From positions 497,001 to 561,000 of the forward strand of contig CAJNDS010001236.1 of assembly GCA_905221605.1 (NCBI GenBank): DNA of 64,000 bases, written 5' to 3'. A model generated the notes under the pieces. That model did not search any database. It was not told the origin of the DNA and saw only the letters and a list, made by a program, of their open reading frames with translations. The position numbers and the translations under genes were made by a program. Shown piece after piece: positions 20,935 through 29,399 of this stretch (its first letter is position 1; the number at the start of each line of letters is the position of its first letter). This DNA is from Symbiodinium natans. Taxonomy: Eukaryota > Sar > Dinophyceae > Suessiales > Symbiodiniaceae.

Positions 20935-21028
20935 CTCAGAGCACTGTGTCGCGTCGAGGGTTGCCGCTTCTGGGGCATCTGCGACGGCGACAGCGCTGTG
21001 AGCTTCGTAGGCCGGGCCCGGTTTGCAG
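20935..21028 (+). CDS. Probable internal exon
   Basis: It opens after GTGTAG in phase 0 and reads LRALCRVEGCRFWGICDGDS then AVSFVGRARFA. It exits with one base at a GA donor (GCAG|GAGTTTAGG) whose intron starts with a TTTAGGG array. That exit phase matches the first exon of the right-hand zone at 56776. The FWGICDGD string faintly recalls a PP2C-type motif but the metal-binding DG[HN] is not conserved, so I do not assign it. Confidence 0.55.
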
Positions 21029-21029
21029 G

Positions 21030-21193
21030 AGTTTAGGGTTTAGGGTTTAGGGCTAGGGTTTAGGGTTTAGGGTTTAGGGCTTAGGGTTTAGGGTTTAGGG
21101 TTTAGGGCTTAGGGCTTAGGGTGCAGGAGTTGAGGGTTTAGGTTTTAGGGTTTAGGGTTTAGGGCTAGGGTTTAGGGTTTAGGGTTCAGGGCT
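21030..21193 (+). repeat. TTTAGGG array, compound
   Basis: TTTAGGG units interrupted by GCTAGGG and GCTTAGGG variants and a short unique spacer. Last large array before the gene island. Confidence 0.9.
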
Positions 21194-21324
21194 TGAGGTC
21201 TATGACACTAAGCTTTGTTTTTCGGCGCATGGCTTCGGTGGAGGTCTTAAGGTTGGAAGCCCTGAGCCCCAAATCCCGAGGACCTACAAGAGCTCCCCTA
21301 GTTTAGGATGTGAGACCTATGCGT

Positions 21325-21412
21325 ATATGTGCATATATATATATATATATATAATATATACATATATACATGCATACAGACAGACAGACATACATACATA
21401 CATACAAACCTG
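21325..21412. repeat. AT and CATA microsatellites
   Basis: TATATA followed by CAGACAGA and CATACATA blocks. Confidence 0.85.
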
Positions 21413-21587
21413 GGCCAAAAGTTAGGTTCAAAAGTTAGTTAGGTGATTTTTTAGAATCTTGGAGGCAGCTGCGGAGTAGCGGAGGAGGACCCAATGTTCA
21501 CGTGCACAATATGCTACAGACATACATATGGGGGTTTCCGAAAATAGGGGTACCCTATCTGGGGTCCCTTTAACAGCAAACAAACGG

Positions 21588-21693
21588 TTCGGTTCGGTTC
21601 GGTTACGGTTTCTGTTTCTGCGGTTCGGTTCGGCGGTTCCGGTTTGAGCGACGGTTCCGGACGGTTCGGTTCGCGGTTCGCACGGTTCCACAA
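21588..21693. repeat. GGTTCGG low-complexity tract
   Basis: Repeats of GGTTCGG and GGTTCC type. The same low-complexity family recurs at 23737-23850 and 56550-56660. Confidence 0.75.
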
Positions 21694-21827
21694 AAAACCT
21701 CACACCCTGAGCCACCCTAAAACCCCAAGCCCAAAGTCCCCTCAGGAGAGAAGAGAAGAGTAGCGTAAAGCACTTCGCGAAAAACACTTGGACACGCTCA
21801 GGCGGTCTTGAACGCCTGACGCCCGCC

Positions 21828-23545
21828 GACCTCCCAAATACGTACCTTTTTTGGGTCTTTTTGGCCTGAAAACGCCGTAAAGGGCACGTATTTCGGAGGT
21901 CGGGCCGTTCCCGGACCGGACCCCCCCCACGCCGCCAACCTCCCAAAAACACGTACCTTTTTTGGGTCTTTTTGGGCCTGAAAACGCCGTTCACGGACCG
22001 GAGGTCCCCCCCCACCCGCCGACCTCCCAAATACGTACCTTTTTTGTGTCTTTTTGGGCTTGAAAACGCCGTAAAGGGCACGTATTTCGGAGGTCGGGCC
22101 GTTCCCGGACCGGACCCCCCCCCGCCGCCGACCTCCCAAATACGTACCTTTTTTGGGTCTTTTTGGGCTTGAAAACGCCGTAAAGGGCACGTATTTCGGA
22201 GGTCGGGCCGTTCCCGGACCGGACCCCTTTAGACCCCGCCCCTCCCAAATACGTACCTTTTTTGGGTCTTTTTGGGCCTGGAAACGCCGTAAAAGGCACG
22301 TATTTCGGAGGTCGGGCCGTTCCCGGACCGGACCTTGAAAACGCCCGTAAATACGTATTTGGGTCTTTTTGGGCTTGAAAACGCCGTAAAAGGCCCGTAT
22401 TTCGGAGGTCGGGCCGTTCCCGGACCGGACCGACCTCCCAAATACGTACCTCTTTTGGGTCTTTTTGGGCCTGAAAACGCCGTAAAAGGCACGTATTTCG
22501 GAGGTCGGGCCGTTCCCGGACCGGACCGACCTCCCAAATACGTACCTTTTTTGGGTCTTTTTGGGCCTGAAAACGCCGTAAAAGGCACGTATTTCGGAGG
22601 TCGGGCCGTTCCCGGACCGGACCGACCTCCCAAATACGTACCTTTTTTGGGTCTTTTTGGGCCTGAAAACGCCGTAAAAGGCACGCATTTCGGAGGTCGG
22701 GCCGTTCCCGGACCGGACCGACCTCCCAAATACGTACCTTTTTTGGGTCTTTTTGGGCCTGACAACGCCGTAAAAGGCACGTATTTCGGCCGTTCCCGGA
22801 CCGGACCGACCTCCCAAATACGTACCTTTTTTGGGTCTTTTTGGGCCTGAAAACGCCGTAAAAGGCACGTATTTCGAAGGTCGGGCCGTTCCCGGAACCT
22901 TTTTTGGGTCTTTTGGGCCTGAAAACGCCGTAAAAGGCACGTATTTCGGAGGTCGGGCCGTTCCCGGACCGGACCGACCTCCCAAATACGTACCTTTTTT
23001 GGGTCTTTTTGGGCCTGAAAACGCCGTAAAAGGCACGTATTTCGGAGGTCGGGCCGTTCCCGGACCGGACCGACCTCCCAAATACGTACCTTTTTTGGGT
23101 CTTTTTGGGCCTGAAAACGCCGTAAAAGGCACGTATTTCGGAGGTCGGGCCGTTCCCGGACCGGACCGACCTCCCAAATACGTACCTTTTTTTGGGTCTT
23201 TTTGGCGTAAAAGGCACGTATTTCGGAGGTCGGGCCGTTCCCGGACCGGACCGACCTCCCAAATACGTACCTTTTTTGGGTCTTTTTGGGCCTGAAAACG
23301 CCGTAAAAGGCACGTATTTCGGAGGTCGGGTCGGGCCGTTCCCGGACCGGACCGACCTCCCAAATACGTACCTTTTTTGGGTCTTTTTGGGCCTGAAAAC
23401 GCCGTAAAAGGCACGTATTTCGGAGGTCGGGCCGTTCCCGGACCGACCTCCCAAATATGTACCTTTTTTGGGTCTTTTTGGGCCTGAAAACGCCGTAAAA
23501 GGCACGTATTTCGGAGGTCGGGCCGTTCCCGGACCGGACCCCCCC
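21828..23545. repeat. 96-bp satellite, copy A (about 18 units)
   Basis: Tandem units of 96 bp: GACCTCCCAAATACGTACC starts at 22432, 22528 and 22624, and so on. Each unit carries that 19-mer and, about 56 bp downstream, GGCACGTATTTCGGAGGTC, its reverse complement with two mismatches, so every unit can fold into a hairpin. Because 96 is divisible by three, all three minus frames and one plus frame stay open for hundreds of codons. These are repeat artefacts, with no start context or codon preference. Left-end units carry C-rich spacers like those in copy A'. Confidence 0.9.
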
Positions 23546-23851
23546 AGGTTCAAGTGACCCCAAAAAGGGTCGGGGGTGGGGCGGCTCGAGAAAATGGGAC
23601 GCAAAACAAAGAAGGGAACCTTCCCCTTCTTCATGAGGCCACTCACGAAATGCATACCCTTCAGGGCCTAGGAATGTTTGGTCCTGGGCTCAAATCCTTT
23701 CAGCCCAACCCTGATTGGGGAATAGGAACCTTTTACCGTTCGGTTTCTATTTCGGTTCGGTTCGACGGTTCCGGTTTCACTATTCGGTTCGCAGGTTCCG
23801 GTTCTGACGGTTCCGGTTCCACGGTTCGCGGTTCGGTTCCTTCGCTTCCTG
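23546..23851. repeat. Duplicated block B
   Basis: About 305 bp, nearly identical to 56371-56667, differing by single bases and a ~14-bp indel. Its right half is GGTTCGG-type low complexity. It directly abuts the satellite here, whereas at the other copy a telomere-motif array lies between. Confidence 0.85.
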
Positions 23852-23859
23852 AGCCAGCA

Positions 23860-25900
23860 GTCATCTTGTCATATGTCACTCTTATCGAAGACAGAGGATT
23901 GATGTCACTCGAAATCAACCCTGCAGTCAACGTTGAAGGCAGAATGCTGCTCGACTGTGACCGAGAAGAGGACTTGGCTGCCTTGGCTGCCTTGGCTCAA
24001 CCCCTAAGCTGCTCCTAAGTTGAGGCATCCAAAAGAGGCTCTGACCACGCGAGGAGCGCTCACTGCCAGAGGGCAGCTCCGTTCTCCACTTGGGGCTTTG
24101 TCCAACACGAGGTGCACTTGGTGCCCTAGGACGCTATAGGCAGTGGTTGGGGAAAGCATTTTGGGTGGATGGGATCAAGAGGCCTCCTGTGCTTGCTGCA
24201 TAGCGTCAGGGCCTTATATGCACTGATGGACCTCAGAGTTGACAGCGTTTGAATTTGAAGGCCAAGTTCCTTCCTTTACCCAAGGTCGGGCCGCTACTCC
24301 CGGGGCCTTTCGAGCAAATGGTGCCTAGCCTCTGCTTCCCTTGCAACCGTAGAAGATCGTAGAAGCGTCGAAACACTAAGTACTCTTGCAGACTTTTCTT
24401 CCTCGCCCGCGGCTCAAGCATGTCGCCAACTGGACCGTCTCCACATCATGGTCGGAGTCCCAGATGAACCTGTGGTATCCTGTGGTACAACGAGCTATGC
24501 CGCTACGCTCCCTTCTGCCAGGGCACTGGAGCTAATGCGAATTGGCTATCAATGACTCAGCGAAAAGGAAGGCGTCAGGTCCTCAGAACTGCTTGTTCTA
24601 AATGATTCCTATAAGCTGATGCGTCGAAATCATGGGGTGCGCGGACAAGCTGGAGTATCAGCTGAATCGCTGAGGTCTACCGGCCCTTGCCACACTCACA
24701 GGTGCCGGCGTCAGAAGTCAGTGGAGTGGTCCGAGTATGTTAAGTGCACTCGTAGCGGTGGGAACCCCTGGAAGCGCATTGCCGCATTGCATATTCCTAG
24801 CAGTTTCAAAGCCATGGGCCAATTGAGATCTCATTTCAGGCCTCTCCACCCGTGCGTTTGCTGCATCGCCCGTGCGGAGTTCTCCGCTCCAGGCGAGCGT
24901 ACGCAAGCGAGACTGGAATGGCGGGGAAGTGGTGGAGCAGTTGGCTGCAGAGCCATGCTTTCCTTGCGAGAATTGCTCAGGCAAGCACGTACGTGGCGCC
25001 TCCGCGACAACTGTCCTTCTGCAAGGCACGGGGAGGCACAAAAAACTCGCGGCGGCATGGCCACGAAGCACAGTCTGCTTCTGTGCCACAGGGCCTGCCC
25101 TGCTTCCAGCAGACCAGCGCGCGCACTGCGAGCGCTCTGGCGGCCGTAGGCCCGATGGGGTTGCAGGGAAAGACATGGTCGAACTCAAGAGCCGTGTGAA
25201 CGGCTGCAAACGGCGGCGAGCGCCTGGAACCTAGCACCAGGCGAGTCTCAGGCGGCAGGCTTCGGAATTGCTGCCTCGCACCCGGTTCGTGTGCTTGCTA
25301 AAATTCCACTTGGCTGTCCGAAGTGCAAAGGCCCTCTCCTCCTTTTTCAACGGATCCTTTCCGGCATGCCAGCGCCTCCCAAAGGCAGAAGCAAGCAGTC
25401 GAATGGCATCGAGTCATCGTGGGTACAGCGTCTGAATGTGTTGCAGGGAGAGCCTCTTGACCCCGTCCTCTTCAATGGCTTGGTTTGTGCCCTGCCCCCA
25501 GAATCAGCACCTATCTTGATCTGGTAGCCGAAAACCGTCCCTACTGTGGCTTTGGGGGAAGCACGAGGTTGGCGTCTTCTTGTCGTCCCTTGTCGCAGCA
25601 GCCTCAAACGAGCCATGGGGACGCTTCTGCCAGTGCCCATGTGATGATTCACAAAAACAGAGCAAAATCATCATACATGTATATACATATATATGTCTGT
25701 ATATCTGTATATCTGTATATCTGTACATCTGTATATCTCTATATCTATATCTGTATTTCTATCTATGTCTATGTCTATATCTTTATCAAAACCTATCTGT
25801 AAAGAAAAAATATATATATATATATACACATACATCCTATCATGATATATTATGTTCTCTTCGGCGAGGTTATGTTGCATGCACATGCATATACATAATT
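23860..25900. other. No gene I can defend
   Basis: Overlapping open frames exist on both strands at 24.6-25.2 kb, none with a domain or clear borders. A segment at 25291-25524 is open in two frames with coding-like composition. The rest is unique sequence, ending in an AT-rich microsatellite at 25679-25830. Confidence 0.35.
25679..25830. repeat. TATATCTG microsatellite
   Basis: TATATCTG and CTATAT units followed by TA repeats. Confidence 0.85.
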
Positions 25901-26043
25901 TACCAAAATTTGAGTTTAATATGGACGTGTTTAGTATTGTTTGTTTCTTTGGCAAGGTTCCCTTTGTGTTCAACGTGTCCATGGCTCAGCTGGCAGCAGC
26001 TGAGGAGGAGCTTCCCAGACCTTGGAATAGTGTGGAATGCCAG

Positions 26044-26140
26044 GCCCTTTGTATTCACCGCGGGCGGCGCGTTGGGCGGCGTGCTGTTTGTCTTCGCGGC
26101 CCTCTTCAGCTTTGCTAGGAACTCAGCCCTGCTCTGGAAA
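26044..26140 (+). CDS. Possible exon with membrane segment
   Basis: After a GCCAG acceptor the frame reads PFVFTAGGALGGVLFVFAAL then FSFARNSALLW, which has the composition of a transmembrane helix with small-residue packing. It may be part of a multi-exon membrane protein with the segments at 26187, 26690 and 32944. No family assigned. Confidence 0.35.
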
Positions 26141-26186
26141 GTCTGAGCTGTCGCAAAACAGGGCATCATAGGGCAATGACAAGAAG

Positions 26187-26270
26187 GCTCGACCTTTGAC
26201 AAGGTTGCCATTCCGAGAGCCGGGTTGGCCACCGCACAGGCTATTGGGACGTGTTGGGACATGGACATCA
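26187..26270 (+). CDS. Possible exon, unknown protein
   Basis: After CAAGAAG the frame reads GSTFDKVAIPRAGLATAQAI then GTCWDMDIIKT. Coding-like, with the same style as the neighbouring candidates. The donor is unresolved. Confidence 0.35.
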
Positions 26271-26689
26271 TTAAAACGATCATGTGGCAAGCTGTTTTCT
26301 GAACAGTATGCAAAAGGGGCACGCATGTGTGTGTGTGTACTTTGCACAGGCAGTTTGGTCCTGCTCGGCCATCATCGTGTCTTTCGGGTGGGGTGCGATT
26401 GGTCCAGCTGAAGTGGCGGCACCTGCGTGGGACCCAGCATGCTGTTCGATTTGTTGCCCTTGCGGCACGAATCCTGCGAACAGCAGATGCGGTCCTGGTA
26501 CGGTATTTGCAGATCGGCGTTTTCAGTTTGCAGCTACTTGGTCTACTTGGTAACAAGGTTTGCTAGGGGAGTGGGCAGCTCAGGGATGCAGGAAGCTGTT
26601 GACAACACCTGAGGGGTGGGGAGTGGCTGGGTATCATCGAAGGGTTTTTGGGGGGAGGTTGAGGCTGTCCTGGGCTGGGCTCCTATGGG

Positions 26690-26772
26690 ACAGGTGGCCG
26701 ATATCACAGGCAGCATCGCCGCTTTGGCTCTTCTCATCGCAGGCCTGGTTGCGCCCAGAGCAGTGAGAGCAG
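26690..26772 (+). CDS. Possible exon with membrane segment
   Basis: After GGGACAG the frame reads VADITGSIAALALLIAGLVA then PRAVRA, a probable transmembrane helix. A following segment at 26795-26866 (ATAVTKGALVIVNCDGIAKG) may be the next exon. Confidence 0.35.
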
Positions 26773-27535
26773 TGAGAGAGTGAGAGCCAGAGCCGAGCCT
26801 TGGCCACCGCTGTGACGAAAGGGGCGCTGGTCATCGTCAATTGCGATGGCATTGCCAAGGGTCGGCTTCCGAGCGGTCCGCAGAGGAGACTCAGCTGAGA
26901 CTTGTTCTGGGGACATCTTGTGTTGCAGGCCTCTCTGGCGAGTCTGCTCGAGAAGCATCCGCATCAGGCATGCCCACCTTGAGATGGCCACAGCTGCTCC
27001 TGTGTCACGGTCTCACGCCTACCTCATTCCACAGCCGTCGCAGGGGCTCAAACATAAGCCCCCGCGTGCTTGGGCATGCTCAAATGCTGAAAGAGGCAGT
27101 GGATGCTTGGGTTGATGGTCAGGGTTGTGCTGGGTGCGAGATGAATATTCACGTAAAAACTCCGTCATTGTGAAGTTGTGACGAGACTACGAGACCGTTT
27201 TGGCACAGCCAACTCTGACATAGGTCAGAGGTGCCCACCCAAATCTGCGCACTTCAAAACGTCGCTCAGGTGGTGGTCTTCCATGCCCTACTCAGATTGG
27301 TGCTGGCAGAGCTGGTGAACCTGTGCCTTTGCGACAAGCGATAGCATGCCATGGCATGCCGCAGGTATGCGGAGATGTTTTGGGCAACGGTTCGTCCGCA
27401 GTTCCTCTGCTTCTGCTGAGGCATGGTCCTGCGAGACCAGGCCGCCGTGTACCTGACTCGATGACTTCTCACACTCTTTTTTTGGCGGAAGCTCGCTAAG
27501 AAGCGCTTTCTTTCTCAAGTACTCTGGCGCTGAGA

Positions 27536-27560
27536 CTGTCTCTCTCTCTCTCGCTCGCTC
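27536..27560. repeat. CT microsatellite
   Basis: Short TCTCTC tract. Confidence 0.8.
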
Positions 27561-27779
27561 TGTGCTGCGCGAGACAATTTTTTGCGACTCTTGTCTCTGT
27601 CACCTTCGAAGGTGTTCCACACCACTTCACTCCGGCGGAGCGCTGCTCGTTTCTGCGGCCTCCGCTTCTGCCCTTCTTCTGGGATCAGCGATGCATCCAA
27701 GCAGCACCCTCGTTAGGACTTCTTAAGAATGTTGCGTGGCATTAAAGAGTTGTTCCGGAGTTTGTTTTTGTTTGTTCTC

Positions 27780-27890
27780 TTTCTCACTCTCACTCTCTCG
27801 CTCGCTCACTCTCTCACTCTCTCACTCTCTCACTCTCTCACTCTCTCACTCTCTCTCACTCTCTCACTCTCTCTCTCTCGCTGTCTGTCT
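27780..27890. repeat. ACTCTCTC tandem repeat
   Basis: About a dozen ACTCTCTC units. It explains the serine/leucine-rich open frames here. Confidence 0.9.
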
Positions 27891-27964
27891 CTCAGTGCTG
27901 CACGGGAGAGGGGTGTTGGAAGTGAGATGGCACACTGGCACCAGGCAAGCTGAACAAGAATAAA

Positions 27965-28028
27965 CTCGGGTGCTGGGCCGACGGCGTGCACGCGCAGTGC
28001 CGCTTCTGTGGAGAGGAGCCCTATACAG
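27965..28028 (+). CDS. Cysteine-rich repeat-module exon 1
   Basis: It reads LGCWADGVHAQCRFCGEEPY and ends at a GC donor (ACAG|GCAAGT). The string GC.ADG.H..CRFC recurs in three further segments downstream, which defines a repeated cysteine module. The acceptor is not resolved. I have no named family for the module. It is probably a secreted or luminal disulphide-bonded protein, by cysteine spacing only. Confidence 0.5.
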
Positions 28029-28196
28029 GCAAGTCGGCCAAAGCACAATGTGGATGCCAAGTGGAGCTTGATGTCGGATCCTTCGTGTTCTGAGGCATCC
28101 CCTGCCCCATGAACGCCATCGTGCCAAGCGCTGGGTCTGTCCCTGCGCTGCATGTTGGAGAGGACGTCTGTTGGCGCAGTCACTTGACAGAGCGCC

Positions 28197-28533
28197 GTGA
28201 ACAAGCGCTCTCTTGAAGCAGCTGCTCTGCATGGCACGTGCATGGTCAAGGTGTGCAGATTTGACAATCCTCCGGTGACGCCGTTCTTCTGGGACTCCTC
28301 CTGCTACATGGGCATGAAGGGCTGCCTAGCAGACGGGAAGCACATCGGATGCAGGTTTTGTGGAGCAGGCGCCCGAGGCATAGCACGTCCGTTAGCAGTG
28401 CTCCACACACTCCACTCCTGCTATTCAGCAGGCAACTACTCTGACATTGAGTGCCCGGCAAGCGTTTGCAGCTTCACAGATGAGCCGTGGACGCCATACT
28501 ACTGGGATGATTTCTGCCAGTGGGGCATGCTCG
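28197..28533 (+). CDS. Cysteine-rich repeat-module exon 2
   Basis: The same frame carries one complete module and the first half of the next. The first reads VCRFDNPPVTPFFWDSSCYM, then GMKGCLADGKHIGCRFCG. The second reads DIECPASVCSFTDEPWTPYY, then WDDFCQWGML. The pattern is VC.F...P.TP..WD..C..G..GC.ADG.H..CRFC. The exon ends at 28533 before a GA donor (CTCG|GACCGG); joining to 28625 restores the module exactly. The first codons of this span may still be intron, as an AG at about 28194 or 28250 could be the acceptor. Confidence 0.55.
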
Positions 28534-28624
28534 GACCGGGATTGGTGCAGAACTTGCCGCATTCATGCTCGCAGCTGCTAAGTTTTCTTCTCAAGTTGGG
28601 GGCTTGTCTGCCATCACCCGGAAG

Positions 28625-28692
28625 GATGTAACGCTGATGGTATCCACATCCAATGCCGTTTCTGCGACAAGGCAGCTAGCGAACATCAATCA
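28625..28692 (+). CDS. Cysteine-rich repeat-module exon 3
   Basis: It begins after GGAAG and reads CNADGIHIQCRFCDKAASEH. Splicing from 28533 gives GMLGCNADGIHIQCRFC, which completes the module begun upstream. The 91-bp intron is GA-AG with GGA shared at both ends. The 3' end of the exon is not resolved. Confidence 0.55.
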
Positions 28693-28879
28693 GTTGCTTT
28701 GTTTTTTCTTATTTTGCTGCCTTTCGAGGAACGGCAAGCATCTTGTGGCACGTGGTGGTTCCTCCCCAATCGCTCCTAGAAATGATGATGCCCTCCCCCC
28801 CCCACACATGTTGAAAATCGGAGTTCAAAATCTAGATTTCCTGAAGGTTGGTTGCATGCTCTTTTGCAAAGTCGGGGGG

Positions 28880-28893
28880 GGGGGGCCATGCAC
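28880..28893. repeat. Poly-G tract
   Basis: G run in an intronic stretch; a poly-C tract lies about 80 bp upstream. Confidence 0.6.
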
Positions 28894-29148
28894 GAAAAGA
28901 CCGGTAGGGCCAGCAACTGCCAGGTGCCCTTCCAGAGTGTTTCCTGTCCGGAAAAAGCACGACCCGCTTACCCTGACGGGAGTCTTGCCTTCTTGTTGGC
29001 TTTCTGAAAGTGGTCAGCTTTTGCTACTGCAAGCGAATGCACATGTCAAGGAAGTGCTGGTTTCCTGTAAAACCTCCTGAAGGCCAAGGTGACCTGTCTG
29101 CAAGCGGTTGATGCGGGAATCTGCTGCGGTGGCCACACCGGGCTGAGG

Positions 29149-29254
29149 CCATTTCTGGGACGAGACCTGCAAATGGGGCCGCAAGGGATGCTGGGCGGAT
29201 GGCGTGAATCGCCAATGCCGCTTCTGTGGCAGTCGACTTTACGTGGCCCAGCCG
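29149..29254 (+). CDS. Cysteine-rich repeat-module exon 4
   Basis: After GGCTGAG the frame reads HFWDETCKWGRKGCWADGVN then RQCRFCGSRLYVAQ, a further copy of the module. The in-frame TGA just upstream lies before the acceptor, so it need not break the gene. A short downstream piece at about 29310-29367 reads MLEADIPCPNETEIIP and recalls the inter-module spacer DIECP. The end of the gene is unknown. Confidence 0.5.
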
Positions 29255-29399
29255 CAAACGAACGGAACCAGCCGACGTCAGCAGATTTGGAGTAATTAGT
29301 TCTGCACGACTGCTGTGCTATGCTCGAGGCGGACATTCCATGCCCGAACGAGACTGAGATCATCCCTTGAATGTCGGCAGCTCCCCTGAAAAGTCGATG

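Noticed and set aside
20935-21028. PP2C phosphatase motif (FWGICDGD)
   Set aside because: The metal-binding DG[HN]GG pattern is not present and no other PP2C motif was found in neighbouring exons.
21798-23655. Minus-strand frames of 444-554 codons
   Set aside because: They are the 96-bp satellite read in three frames, which stay open because the period is a multiple of three. No start context, no codon preference, and identical 32-residue repeats shifted between frames.
23980-24010. Relic of the dinoflagellate spliced leader
   Set aside because: Only TTGGCTCAA matches the 3' part of the leader, and the upstream bases do not fit. Chance similarity is likely.
24619-25234. Overlapping frames of 76-176 codons on both strands
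   Set aside because: GC-rich sequence open in several frames at once. No domain, no splice border and no frame clearly better than the others.
25900-26556. 218-codon minus-strand frame
   Set aside because: It is antisense to several better + strand segments, and its translation has no domain-like pattern.
27965-29254. CRISPR-like spaced repeats
   Set aside because: The repeats are protein-level cysteine modules with variable DNA spacing. There is no direct-repeat/spacer array anywhere in the window.
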